Origin: Flagellimonas algicola
GTDB taxonomy: Bacteria; Bacteroidota; Bacteroidia; Flavobacteriales; Flavobacteriaceae
Assembly (NCBI RefSeq): GCF_005937185.1
Contig: NZ_VCNI01000001.1
Span: 1,112,657 to 1,176,656, forward strand
Direction: 5' to 3'
DNA: 64,000 nt
Position 1 is the stretch's first letter; the number at the start of each line of letters is the position of its first letter. Positions 41,298 to 49,635 of the stretch are shown here, piece after piece. Position numbers and translations under genes: made by a program. The notes beneath the pieces were generated by a model, which was given only the letters and a program-made list of their open reading frames with translations, searched no databases and was not told where the DNA came from.

Positions 41298-43004
41298 ATG
41301 GATTCCATCACCGCAAACGCCAAGACTTGGCTTACCGATTTTTTTGACACAGACACCAAAAAGGAAGTTCAACATCTTATTGAAAACGACACTGAAGAAC
41401 TAAAGGAACGTTTTTACAAGGATTTGGAATTTGGTACTGGCGGAATGCGCGGGATTATGGGGGTTGGAACCAACAGAATCAACAAATACACTTTGGGTAA
41501 AAACACCCAGGGACTAAGTAACTATTTAAAAAAGATTCACGGCGATAGCGAGATCAAAGTTGTTATTGCCTATGATTGCCGCCACAATTCGGACACCTTG
41601 GCAAAAACGGTATCTGACGTATTCGCTGCCAATGGAATCAAAGTTTATTTGTTCTCCGAATTGCGAACCACTCCAGAACTTTCTTTTGCGGTAAGGCATT
41701 TGGGCTGTCAAGCAGGAATCGTTTTAACGGCGTCCCACAATCCACCCGAATACAATGGGTACAAAGTGTATTGGGCAGATGGAGGGCAAATCGTACCACC
41801 ACAGGATGGGGAAATCATTGCTGAAATAGACTCTCTTTCTTTTGAAGACATAAAATTTGAGGCCAATGTGGGACTCATCCAACACATAGATAAAGAAGTG
41901 GATGAAGCCTTCTTCGAAGCTTCGGTAAGCAATGGGAATTTTGATGCCAAAGGAAAAGATGATTTCAAGATTGTGTTCACCTCTCTCCATGGTACTTCCA
42001 TAACAGCGATTCCTGAAGTTTTGAAAAGAGCTTGCTATAACAACGTCACAATCATAGAAGAACAAGCCAAACCTGATGGAAATTTCCCGACGGTTGAATC
42101 CCCAAATCCGGAGGAACCAGCTGCTTTGGCCATGGCCATAAAAAAGGCGGAGGAAATTGGAGCCGATATGGTGGTAGGCACCGACCCAGATAGTGATCGC
42201 CTTGGGATAGCCGTTAGAAACTTGGAAGGCGAAATTGAATTGCTCAACGGTAACCAGACCATGATCATGATGACCAAGTTTCTATTGGACAAATTCAAGG
42301 AAAAAGGATTGCAGGGCAATGAGTTTGTCGCTTCCACCATTGTATCCACACCCATGATGCAACAAATGGCAAAAGCCTATGGGCTGGAATGCAAGACTTC
42401 CCTGACCGGGTTTAAATGGATTGGGAAAATGATCAAGGACTTCCCTGAGTCCCAATTTATAGGTGGAGGAGAAGAAAGTTTTGGCTACATGGTGGGTGAT
42501 TTTGTTCGCGATAAGGATGCCGTAACCTCTACGCTTTTGGCTTGTGAAATTGCATCAGATGCCAAAGCAAGGGGTAGCTCTTTTTATGAAGAACTGATCA
42601 ATTGCTACGTAAGTTTTGGTTTTTATAAAGAAAAACTGATTTCCCTGACCAAAAAAGGAATCAGCGGGGCGGAAGAAATCAAACAGATGCTCATTGACTT
42701 CAAGGAAAACCCTGTGGATTCCGTTCAAGGTTCTAAAGTGGTTTGGATAGAGGATTACAATACTTCAACTGCCAAAAATGTACAAACCGGTGAGGAAAAG
42801 GCCATTGACCTGCCAAAATCGAATGTTTTGATCTACGAAACCGAAGATGGCACACGGATTGCCGCAAGACCAAGCGGAACTGAACCCAAGGTGAAATTTT
42901 ACATGAGCACCAACGCCAAATTGGAGAATGCCGCGGATTATAAATCCGTAAATTCGCAGTTGGATGCCAAATTAGAGGGCATCGTTTCCGAATTGAACTT
43001 ATAG
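41298..43004 (+). CDS. Phosphosugar mutase, phosphoglucomutase/phosphomannomutase
   Basis: A 568-aa mutase converting hexose 1- and 6-phosphates. Visible blocks are GTGGMRGIMGVGTNRINKYT near residue 46, the phosphoserine loop TASHNPPEYNGYKVYW near residue 143, the metal-binding GTDPDSDRLGIAV near residue 293, the sugar-binding GGGEESFGYMVGD and the phosphate-binding RPSGTEPKVKF close to the end. All catalytic parts are present. It follows the GT2 gene by 57 bp and precedes the exporter by 3 bp, so the three probably act in one envelope-sugar unit. Confidence 0.93.
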   Translation: MDSITANAKTWLTDFFDTDTKKEVQHLIENDTEELKERFYKDLEFGTGGMRGIMGVGTNRINKYTLGKNTQGLSNYLKKIHGDSEIKVVIAYDCRHNSDTLAKTVSDVFAANGIKVYLFSELRTTPELSFAVRHLGCQAGIVLTASHNPPEYNGYKVYWADGGQIVPPQDGEIIAEIDSLSFEDIKFEANVGLIQHIDKEVDEAFFEASVSNGNFDAKGKDDFKIVFTSLHGTSITAIPEVLKRACYNNVTIIEEQAKPDGNFPTVESPNPEEPAALAMAIKKAEEIGADMVVGTDPDSDRLGIAVRNLEGEIELLNGNQTMIMMTKFLLDKFKEKGLQGNEFVASTIVSTPMMQQMAKAYGLECKTSLTGFKWIGKMIKDFPESQFIGGGEESFGYMVGDFVRDKDAVTSTLLACEIASDAKARGSSFYEELINCYVSFGFYKEKLISLTKKGISGAEEIKQMLIDFKENPVDSVQGSKVVWIEDYNTSTAKNVQTGEEKAIDLPKSNVLIYETEDGTRIAARPSGTEPKVKFYMSTNAKLENAADYKSVNSQLDAKLEGIVSELNL

Positions 43005-43007
43005 TGA

Positions 43008-44831
43008 ATGAACTATTTTAAAAAGATTCTCCGTTTTGCGGTTCCCTATCGCAAATACGGTTTTCTCAATATTTTCTTTAATATCCTTTATGCGCTTTTT
43101 AGCGCGCTTTCCTTTGCGGCCTTGATTCCCATGTTGGATGTACTTTTCCAGCCGGATGACAAGGTGCTTGTAGAGCCAGTTTATACTGGAGTGGGCGGTT
43201 TAAAGGACTATCTACAGGATTATATCAACTATCGCGTCACTGCTTATTCCGGGGATGACGATATGAAAGGACTCGTTTTGGTCATTGGACTGGTTCTGGC
43301 ACTTTTTCTCTTGAAGAACGCCTTCAATTATCTGGCCATGTTCTTTATCACATTTCTAAGAAATGGGGTGCTAAAGGACATTCGGAACAAAATGTACCAG
43401 AAAATTGTGGATTTGCCCATTTCCTATTTTTCGGAAAAACGCAAAGGGGATGTTATTGCCAGAATCACTTCGGATGTTTTGGAGATACAGCACTCTTTTC
43501 TGTCCATATTAGAGTTGATCGTTCGCGAACCGTTGACCATCCTATTTACCATTTTGATCATGTTCGGCATCAGTGCCAAACTCACCATTTTTGTTTTTGT
43601 TTTTATTCCCATTGCAGGGATGATCATTTCCCGAATTGGAAAATCGCTAAAGCGAAAATCAGATAAAGTACAGAGGGAACAAGGCGAGTTTTTGTCCATT
43701 GTTGAGGAAACTTTGGGTGGTTTACGGGTCATCAAGGCCTTTAATTCCGAATCTCGATTTTATAAAACCTTCCAAAAGTCCACAAACCGCTTTTTTAGGT
43801 TTTCCAACTCCCTGTTGAACAGGCAAAACCTAGCCTCGCCCACGGGGGAGTTTTTAGGCATATTGGTTATAGGGGTATTGCTATGGTTTGGAGGTAAGAT
43901 GGTCTTGGTGGATAAAACGCTTGACCCTTCCTCTTTTATAGCTTACATGGGACTGGCTTATAATATTCTAACCCCTGCAAAGGCTATTAGCAAGGCGTCC
44001 TACGGTGTTAGAAAGGGAAATGCTGCCGCCGAGCGGGTATTGGAGGTGTTGGAATCTGAAAACCCCATTGCAGACCATCAAAACGCTGTGGAAAAAACTG
44101 ACTTTGCTGAGAGCATATCTCTCAAGGAGGTTTCCTTTAAGTATGAAGATGATTATGTGTTGGAAAACTTCAATCTGGACGTCAAAAAAGGGCAAACCGT
44201 GGCCTTGGTGGGCCAATCTGGAAGTGGAAAAAGTACCATCGCCAATTTAGTCACCCGTTTTTACGATGTGAACGAAGGCGAAATCAACATTGACGGAACC
44301 AACATCAAAGACATTTCCAAAAAATCCCTTCGTGGACTTATGGGATTGGTGACCCAGGATTCCATCTTGTTCAACGATACCGTTAAAAACAATATTGGTC
44401 TGGGCAAAGAGGGCGCTACCGATGAAGAAATTATGGAAGCTGCGAAAGTGGCCAATGCCCATGACTTTATCATGGAACTTCCCAATGGCTATGATACCAA
44501 TATCGGGGATAGCGGAAATAAACTAAGTGGAGGCCAAAAGCAACGCTTGTCCATCGCCAGGGCGGTGTTGAAAAACCCTCCCATCATGATTTTGGACGAG
44601 GCCACTTCCGCCTTGGATACAGAAAGCGAGAAGCTTGTGCAGGATGCATTGGAGAAAATGATGCAAAACCGGACCTCCATCGTCATCGCACACCGTTTGT
44701 CCACCATCCAAAATGCAGATTCCATAGTAGTCCTCAGCAAAGGAAAAATTGTGGAGCAAGGCACCCATGAAGAGTTGATGAAGTCACAAAAAGGTTACAA
44801 AAAACTAGTGGAAATGCAGACTCTTGGATAA
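43008..44831 (+). CDS. MsbA-type ABC transporter, permease plus ATPase
   Basis: A 607-aa half-transporter with six membrane helices in the first 330 residues and an ATPase domain. It has the Walker A GQSGSGKST near residue 403, signature LSGGQKQRLSIARAVL, Walker B IMILDEATSALD and the switch histidine in IAHRLSTIQ. The homodimer probably flips lipids such as lipid A core, as in MsbA. It begins 3 bp after the mutase stop. The downstream 316-bp gap is filled with low-complexity repeats rather than a normal terminator. Confidence 0.93.
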   Translation: MNYFKKILRFAVPYRKYGFLNIFFNILYALFSALSFAALIPMLDVLFQPDDKVLVEPVYTGVGGLKDYLQDYINYRVTAYSGDDDMKGLVLVIGLVLALFLLKNAFNYLAMFFITFLRNGVLKDIRNKMYQKIVDLPISYFSEKRKGDVIARITSDVLEIQHSFLSILELIVREPLTILFTILIMFGISAKLTIFVFVFIPIAGMIISRIGKSLKRKSDKVQREQGEFLSIVEETLGGLRVIKAFNSESRFYKTFQKSTNRFFRFSNSLLNRQNLASPTGEFLGILVIGVLLWFGGKMVLVDKTLDPSSFIAYMGLAYNILTPAKAISKASYGVRKGNAAAERVLEVLESENPIADHQNAVEKTDFAESISLKEVSFKYEDDYVLENFNLDVKKGQTVALVGQSGSGKSTIANLVTRFYDVNEGEINIDGTNIKDISKKSLRGLMGLVTQDSILFNDTVKNNIGLGKEGATDEEIMEAAKVANAHDFIMELPNGYDTNIGDSGNKLSGGQKQRLSIARAVLKNPPIMILDEATSALDTESEKLVQDALEKMMQNRTSIVIAHRLSTIQNADSIVVLSKGKIVEQGTHEELMKSQKGYKKLVEMQTLG

Positions 44832-45147
44832 GTTCAAGTTCAAGTTCAAGCACAAGCTCAAATTTCAATAATCCAAAAATCCAAGCTCCAAATTCCAAAA
44901 ATCTAAGAATCCAAAAATCCAAAATCGAACATCTGACATCCAGCACCCAGCACCCAGCACCCAGCACCCAGCAATCAATCTTCAAATTCCAATCTCCAAC
45001 AATCCAAAATTCAAGTTCAAGCTCAAACTCCAACAATCCAAAAATCCAAGAATCCAACGTTCTCACCCAAGACTAAAGACTAAAGACCCACAGAAAAAAT
45101 TAAACCTTTTACCTTTACCTTAGTCATAGCATCAAATCAACAAAAAA
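44832..45147. repeat. Low-complexity intergenic tract with heptamer repeats
   Basis: The 316-bp gap contains no open gene. It has AGTTCA hexamers (44831-44848), many CCAAAAATCCAA-like units, four exact CAGCACC heptamers (44941-44968) plus part of a fifth, more AATCCAA units, and an AAGACTA heptamer doublet (45069-45087). Bases are strongly skewed to A and C on the plus strand. The stretch looks like slippage-prone filler of the kind seen in other gaps here (11461-11587, 49540-49610, 61776-61843). No promoter for the sigma gene stands out. Confidence 0.8.
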
Positions 45148-45690
45148 TTGATCGCTGAGGAAACCTTAGTCGCTGAGCTAAAACATAAGGATAGTCAAGC
45201 CAGAGCCTTTGAAGTGTTGGTAAACACCTATAAGGAACGCTTGTATTGGCATATCCGAAGGATTGTCCTGAATCATGATGATGCTGATGATGTATTGCAG
45301 AATACCTTTATCAAAGTGTACAGGAACATAGACGGCTTTAAAGGGGATAGTAAGCTGTATTCCTGGATGTATCGCATAGCAACAAACGAATCCCTGACTT
45401 TTTTAAAGCAAAAATCCAAAAAAGCAGGTATCAGTGATGAGGAATTAAAAATGTCCTTGGTAGAAAACCTACAGTCCGATGTGTATTTTGAAGGGGACGA
45501 AATCCAATTAAAGCTTCAGAAAGCTTTGGCAACACTTCCGGACAAACAAAAGTTGGTTTTCACTATGAAGTATTTTCAGGAAATGAAATACGAAGAGATA
45601 TCGGAAGTACTTGAAACCTCGGTTGGAGCCTTAAAAACCTCTTACCATTTGGCGGTAAAGAAAATTGAAGCGTATCTTAAAGCCGATTAA
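45148..45690 (+). CDS. ECF-type RNA polymerase sigma factor
   Basis: A 180-aa sigma-70 family protein of group 4. Region 2 occupies roughly residues 20-90 (ERLYWHIRRIVLNHDDADDVLQNTFIKVYRN, GFKGDSKLYSWMYRIATNES) and region 4 about residues 120-175 (LATLPDKQKLVFTMKYFQEMKYEEISEVL, LETSVGALKTSYHLAVKKI). The start codon is a TTG at 45148 with no ATG near the conserved N-terminus. Two downstream genes, a membrane protein and an Spy-like protein, probably regulate or accompany it. The signal it answers to is unknown. Confidence 0.92.
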   Translation: MIAEETLVAELKHKDSQARAFEVLVNTYKERLYWHIRRIVLNHDDADDVLQNTFIKVYRNIDGFKGDSKLYSWMYRIATNESLTFLKQKSKKAGISDEELKMSLVENLQSDVYFEGDEIQLKLQKALATLPDKQKLVFTMKYFQEMKYEEISEVLETSVGALKTSYHLAVKKIEAYLKAD

Positions 45691-45723
45691 ACCTTTTTAA
45701 GGTTCGGGGGTCAAACAAAAAAG

Positions 45724-46254
45724 ATGGGAAAGGATAAAAAAAATAAATTCAAAACTCCGGAAGGTTATTTCGATAACTTTCATGACCGACTTATGGACAG
45801 GATCCAACAGGAGGATTCCCAAGCGGAAAAATCCATGATTCCTAAGTCGGACGGTTTTGCAGTGCCCGAGACCTACTTTGAAGACCTTGCCCCAAAAGTA
45901 ATAGCCCAACTGGAACCTAAAGAGGTTAAAGTCGTTCAACTTAAATCTTATAAGAAAATATACTACAGCATAGCTGGAGTTGCCGCAGTATTGCTGTTAT
46001 TCTTTGGACTCAATCGGAACAAGGTTGATACCGTAACTTTTGACGACTTGGCAAATTCTGAGTTGGAAGCCTATTTTGATACTAACGACTTCAATCTTTC
46101 TTCTTATGAAATTGCAGAGGTGGTTTCATTGGATCAGATTGAATTATCCGATATGCTGGACCAGAATTTGGGCGAGGAACAAATTTTGGAATATCTGGAT
46201 GAAAATGTGGAGGATATTGAGGATTTAAACCTAGACTACAATGATTATGACTAA
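45724..46254 (+). CDS. Single-span membrane protein, putative anti-sigma factor
   Basis: A 176-aa protein, acidic and charged, with one membrane helix (YYSIAGVAAVLLLFFGLN, about residues 80-97) between a cytoplasmic half and a strongly acidic extracytoplasmic half. It lacks the usual zinc anti-sigma HxxxCxxC motif. The order sigma, one-span protein, exported Spy-like protein is a frequent Bacteroidota arrangement, and that is the basis for calling it a putative anti-sigma factor. Its C-terminus overlaps the next gene by 14 bp, so translation is coupled. Confidence 0.7.
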   Translation: MGKDKKNKFKTPEGYFDNFHDRLMDRIQQEDSQAEKSMIPKSDGFAVPETYFEDLAPKVIAQLEPKEVKVVQLKSYKKIYYSIAGVAAVLLLFFGLNRNKVDTVTFDDLANSELEAYFDTNDFNLSSYEIAEVVSLDQIELSDMLDQNLGEEQILEYLDENVEDIEDLNLDYNDYD

Positions 46255-46690
46255 AAAAATACTCATACTAATTTTCAGTTTTGCCATGGGAACCTCATGG
46301 TTTTATGCCCAGGGTCCTGCCCGGGAACGCATCAAAACCCTAAAAGTGGCATTCATCACAGAACGTTTGAGCCTTACTAGCCAAGAAGCACAATCCTTCT
46401 GGCCTATCTATAATGAACACGAGGAAACTTTGGAGCGCATTCGAAGAACCGAACGTTTGGAACTTCGTTCCCAAATATCCTTCATCCAGGATTTATCCAA
46501 TGCAGAATCCGCTACCCTATTGTCCAAGTTTTTGGACGTACAAAAAGAAAAACATGACGCCCAACTGGAGTTCATCTCCAAGATAAAAAATGTGATTTCG
46601 CCAAAAAAAACCTTGTTGTTGCTGAAGGCCGAAGAAGATTTTAAAAAGCGACTGTTACAGCAAATGCGAAAACGTAGAGGTGGTGGGTAA
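46241..46690 (+). CDS. Spy/CpxP-like exported sensor protein
   Basis: A 149-aa exported protein: signal (KKILILIFSFAMGTSWFYAQ), then a helical body with the LTxxQ-type motif (SLTSQEAQSFWPIYNEHEETL) and a Gly/Arg-rich C-terminal end (RKRRGGG). This is the heavy-metal/ECF-sensor type related to Spy and CpxP. It probably reports envelope stress to the sigma and anti-sigma proteins encoded upstream. Start at 46241 or 46247 is not distinguishable. Ends before a clear terminator. Confidence 0.82.
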   Translation: MIMTKKILILIFSFAMGTSWFYAQGPARERIKTLKVAFITERLSLTSQEAQSFWPIYNEHEETLERIRRTERLELRSQISFIQDLSNAESATLLSKFLDVQKEKHDAQLEFISKIKNVISPKKTLLLLKAEEDFKKRLLQQMRKRRGGG

Positions 46691-46713
46691 TCCCCTATTT
46701 CGTTGAACGACAC

Positions 46714-46742
46714 AAAAAAGGAGCCAATTGGCTCCTTTTTTA
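46714..46742 (+). terminator. Terminator after the sigma operon
   Basis: AAAAAAGGAGCC-aatt-GGCTCCTTTTTT: a symmetric hairpin with T-run, 25 bp after the Spy-like stop. Symmetry means it could work from either strand. Confidence 0.9.
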
Positions 46743-46799
46743 ATTAAACCTTCTCATAAAACAGTCGTCAAAGAACCAGAAACCATAAAAATCTACATT

Positions 46800-47147
46800 A
46801 TGAAAGCTTTAAAAACAATCCTAGTTGCAATGGCCCTTTTGGGAACAATGGTCGTTAGTGCCCAAAGAACAGTGGTTCGCGTATATCCCAAACACGGAAC
46901 CGTGGTAACCACTATTAAAAAGCCACGAGTAGTCGTGCACAAAAAGGCCAATTTCTATTTTGCCGATGGAGTTTGGTACAAAGCCCGCGGAAAAAGGTAC
47001 GTGGTGTGTGCTGCCCCGGTAGGCATCAAAGTTAGAAGACTCCCCAGAACCCGAACCGTGGTTGTGGTAAACGGAAGAAAACTATATAAGTCCAGAGGTA
47101 TCTGGTATAAGAAATCAGGTCGCCATTATGTGGTGGTCAACGTTTAA
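46800..47147 (+). CDS. Small exported basic protein with WYKxxGxxYVV repeats
   Basis: A 115-aa exported protein: signal (MKALKTILVAMALLGTMVVS, cleavage near AQ), then a basic, valine-rich region with two related units. The first is FADGVWYKARGKRYVVCAAP and the second is KSRGIWYKKSGRHYVVVNV. The pattern GxWYKxxGxxYVV resembles the DUF6515-like group. Function unknown. The start at 46800 is preferred, as an upstream in-frame start would begin inside the terminator region. It appears to be a lone transcript. Confidence 0.75.
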   Translation: MKALKTILVAMALLGTMVVSAQRTVVRVYPKHGTVVTTIKKPRVVVHKKANFYFADGVWYKARGKRYVVCAAPVGIKVRRLPRTRTVVVVNGRKLYKSRGIWYKKSGRHYVVVNV

Positions 47148-47171
47148 GTTGGTTTGGTTAGTAGTTAGAAA

Positions 47172-47200
47172 AGAGCGGCGATATTCTCGTCGCTTTTTTA
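47172..47200. terminator. Terminator between convergent genes
   Basis: AGCGGCGA-tattc-TCGTCGCT (one G-T pair) followed by TTTTTT. It lies between the small exported protein gene and the convergent YCF48-like gene, overlapping the latter's last codon region. Confidence 0.75.
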
Positions 47201-48229
47201 TTGAAACACCAATCTGGCAATCCGGTTTTTTCCAGAGGCATAGGCAACTGTATCATTCAAAAAACGAAGGGCGTAAAAACCTTCATCGCTGAGCTGTTTC
47301 CAATGCCGTCCTGAATCTTGGGAATAGGAAATCCCTGTAAACCCAACCGCTACCAATCCCTCACCATCTGAATTGGGCATATACTGCACACAACTTTTAT
47401 AGTTGGGTTCCTCCCCATCGGCAATCAATTGCCAAGTGGCACCCCCATCTTGGGTAACAACCTTATTGGCTTTGTTGGATTGGGGCTGGGTATAGTCCCC
47501 TCCAATGGCAAACCCGATATATTTATCATAAAAGTCAATGGAATAAATACCTTCGGCAGGTTTTTCTTTAACAATGGGAGTTGCGGTTTTTGACCATGTT
47601 TTACCCTTGTCCATAGATTTATAGACCGCACCAGTCGTTGTAGCAATCCAAGCACTGTTGCCAACAATGGCAATATTGGTATTGCTGGCTGCAAATGCCC
47701 CTTCCCCTTTTTCGGCAGCGGGCAACTGCGAGCAAGGTAATTTAGTCCACGTGTTTCCTCCATCCCGGGTAATTATGATGGACAAGCACCCAAACATGCT
47801 ATCGCCCACAGCCATACCTTCACTAGCATTCCAAAATTTCATGGAATCATAGAAAACACCTTCGCCTTCTTCCTTATATACCAATTCCATAGTTCCAGAA
47901 TTCCCTGTTTTGTAGAGCAAAGCCGGATTACCAGCTGAAAGCATAAAAAAGTCAGAGGCCGTTTTTCCCACAGCTCTAAATCCGGGATAAAGGCTGTCAT
48001 AGGATTGAATATTGGAACGTACAGTATGGCTGATAACATCCAGGGTTCCGTACACACCGCCACTCCCTGCAAATGCCAATGTTTTGCGATCCAAAAACTC
48101 AATAGCACGTATGCTTACCGAATCTTTAAAAACAGTCTTCATCTCAACAGCGGAAAACTGCTTTGGTTTTTCCTTATCGGAACAGGCAACGATTAAAATC
48201 AGTAAGGCAAGTAATGGGAAGTATTTCAT
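47198..48229 (-). CDS. YCF48/BNR-like propeller lipoprotein
   Basis: A 343-aa lipoprotein (signal MKYFPLLALLILIVACS with the lipidated cysteine near residue 16). The body has repeated SxDxGxxW-like blocks: IIITRDGGNTWTKLP, VYKSMDKGKTWSKTA, VVTQDGGATWQLI and YSQDSGRHWKQL. It resembles the YCF48 photosystem-stability and BNR propeller group, found in Bacteroidota as general exported proteins of unknown role. The ATG at 48229 is chosen because six codons earlier would only lengthen a polar N-terminus. Confidence 0.87.
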   Translation of the reverse strand: MKYFPLLALLILIVACSDKEKPKQFSAVEMKTVFKDSVSIRAIEFLDRKTLAFAGSGGVYGTLDVISHTVRSNIQSYDSLYPGFRAVGKTASDFFMLSAGNPALLYKTGNSGTMELVYKEEGEGVFYDSMKFWNASEGMAVGDSMFGCLSIIITRDGGNTWTKLPCSQLPAAEKGEGAFAASNTNIAIVGNSAWIATTTGAVYKSMDKGKTWSKTATPIVKEKPAEGIYSIDFYDKYIGFAIGGDYTQPQSNKANKVVTQDGGATWQLIADGEEPNYKSCVQYMPNSDGEGLVAVGFTGISYSQDSGRHWKQLSDEGFYALRFLNDTVAYASGKNRIARLVFQ

Positions 48230-48244
48230 GCAGATGTGTTTGCC

Positions 48245-48282
48245 CAAATGTAATTGGAATCTTATTAGAAACCATACCTTTG
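48245..48282. promoter_or_regulatory. Divergent promoters for the YCF48-like and RsmB-like genes
   Basis: Minus strand: TACATTTG at 48252-48245, just before the YCF48-like start. Plus strand: TTG at 48254-48256, then 18 bp, then TACCTTTG at 48275-48282 before the methyltransferase ATG at 48301. The two core regions lie within 71 bp, so the divergent promoters nearly overlap. Confidence 0.65.
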
Positions 48283-48300
48283 CATTTCTTAATTTTTGGG

Positions 48301-49512
48301 ATGCGATTACACCGAAACCTGGTCTTTGCCGTGATTGATGCGTTGAACATGATCTTCAACGAAAATGAATATGCCGATAAGGTAATTGAGAAAGTACTGC
48401 GGTATGATAAACGCTGGGGTGCCCGGGATAGAGGCTTTATTGCCGAAACCACTTACGACATTGTGCGTTGGAAACGTCTTTATGCTGAAATCGCAGAGGT
48501 GCACGAACCCTACTCTAGGGAACATTTGTTCCGGTTGTTTGCCGTTTGGTGTGTATTACGTGGCATCAGAATCCCAGATTGGAAGCAGTTGGAAGGTACT
48601 CCCGAGCGTCGAATCAAGGGTAGGTTTGATGAGCTGTCCAAAATCAGAAAAATAAAGGAATCCGTGCCAGATTGGATGGATGAGCTTGGTGAAAAGTCTT
48701 TGGGAAATGAACTTTGGACAAAGGAAATTGCCGCATTGAACAAGCAGGCCGAGGTCATTCTTAGAACCAATACCTTGAAAATAAAAAAGGAGCAGCTTCA
48801 AATTGCCTTGGCTCAACATGAAATTGAAGCCGAACCTATTAAGGGATATCCCGATGCCTTAAAACTCAAGGAGCGCAAGAACGTATTTACCACGGAATCC
48901 TTTAAAGATGGACTATTTGAAGTGCAGGATGCCTCGTCCCAGCTGGTGGCTCCTTTTTTGGAAGTGAAGCCTGGACAGCGGGTGGTGGATGCCTGCGCCG
49001 GTGCAGGTGGTAAAACCCTTCATTTAGCTTCACAGATGGAGAACAAGGGACAACTGATCGCCCTGGATATCTATGAGAGTAAGCTCAAAAAATTGAAGAT
49101 TCGGGCGCGTCGCAATGGGGTCCACAATGTGGAAACAAGGGTTATTGATTCCACCAAAGTCATCAAAAAACTGCACAATAGTGCAGACCGACTTTTACTG
49201 GATGCTCCTTGTTCGGGATTGGGCGTGATTCGTCGTAATCCTGATTCAAAATGGAAGTTGGAACCAGAGTTCATAGAACGGATTATGGGTGTTCAACAGG
49301 ATATTCTTCAGAATTACAGCAAAATGGTCAAAATAGGCGGGCAAATGGTCTATGCCACTTGTTCCATTCTGCCCCAAGAAAATACAGAGCAAGTGCAAAA
49401 GTTCTTGGGTTCTGAATCTGGTCAAGATTTTACCTTGGTCAAGGAGCAAAACATCTATGTCTCGGAACATGGGTTTGATGGTTTCTATATGGCGTTGCTC
49501 AAAAAACAATGA
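48301..49512 (+). CDS. RsmB-type 16S rRNA (cytosine-C5)-methyltransferase
   Basis: A 403-aa SAM-dependent RNA methyltransferase of the NOL1/NOP2/Sun group. The SAM-binding motif is VVDACAGAGGKTLHLA near residue 222, the cysteines of the active site are in LLDAPCSGLGVIRRNPD (near 300) and MVYATCSILPQEN (near 349). The N-terminal 140 residues carry a NusB-like helical region typical of RsmB. The ATG at 48301 follows the TACCTTTG promoter; the longer frame starting at 48163 overlaps the divergent gene and is rejected. Confidence 0.9.
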   Translation: MRLHRNLVFAVIDALNMIFNENEYADKVIEKVLRYDKRWGARDRGFIAETTYDIVRWKRLYAEIAEVHEPYSREHLFRLFAVWCVLRGIRIPDWKQLEGTPERRIKGRFDELSKIRKIKESVPDWMDELGEKSLGNELWTKEIAALNKQAEVILRTNTLKIKKEQLQIALAQHEIEAEPIKGYPDALKLKERKNVFTTESFKDGLFEVQDASSQLVAPFLEVKPGQRVVDACAGAGGKTLHLASQMENKGQLIALDIYESKLKKLKIRARRNGVHNVETRVIDSTKVIKKLHNSADRLLLDAPCSGLGVIRRNPDSKWKLEPEFIERIMGVQQDILQNYSKMVKIGGQMVYATCSILPQENTEQVQKFLGSESGQDFTLVKEQNIYVSEHGFDGFYMALLKKQ

Positions 49513-49623
49513 GCAGTAATCTATGAAAACAATCTATCCGATTTTCAAATTCCAAACTTGAAATCCCAAATTCCCAGCTCGAAGCAATCCAACAATCCAA
49601 TAATCCCATTTATTTGATTTATG
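49513..49623. repeat. Low-complexity spacer with AATCCAA-type units
   Basis: Tandem-like CAAATTCCAAA, AATCCAACAATCCAA and CCAATAATCCC units fill most of the gap, similar to the tract at 44832-45147. No gene or clear terminator is present. Confidence 0.7.
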
Positions 49624-49631
49624 TAACTTTG
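49624..49631 (+). promoter_or_regulatory. Candidate -7 element just before the AraC-type gene
   Basis: TAACTTTG matches TAnnTTTG and ends only 4 bp before the ATG at 49636, so transcription would begin at or near the start codon. No good -33 element was found. Confidence 0.45.
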
Positions 49632-49635
49632 AAGC

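Noticed and set aside
44941..44968. CAGCACC repeats considered as a CRISPR-like array
   Set aside because: The seven-base units are directly adjacent, with no spacers, and no cas genes are in the window.
48163..48300. N-terminal extension of the RsmB-like protein
   Set aside because: It overlaps the start of the divergent lipoprotein gene and both promoters; the family begins at MRLHRNLVFAVIDAL.
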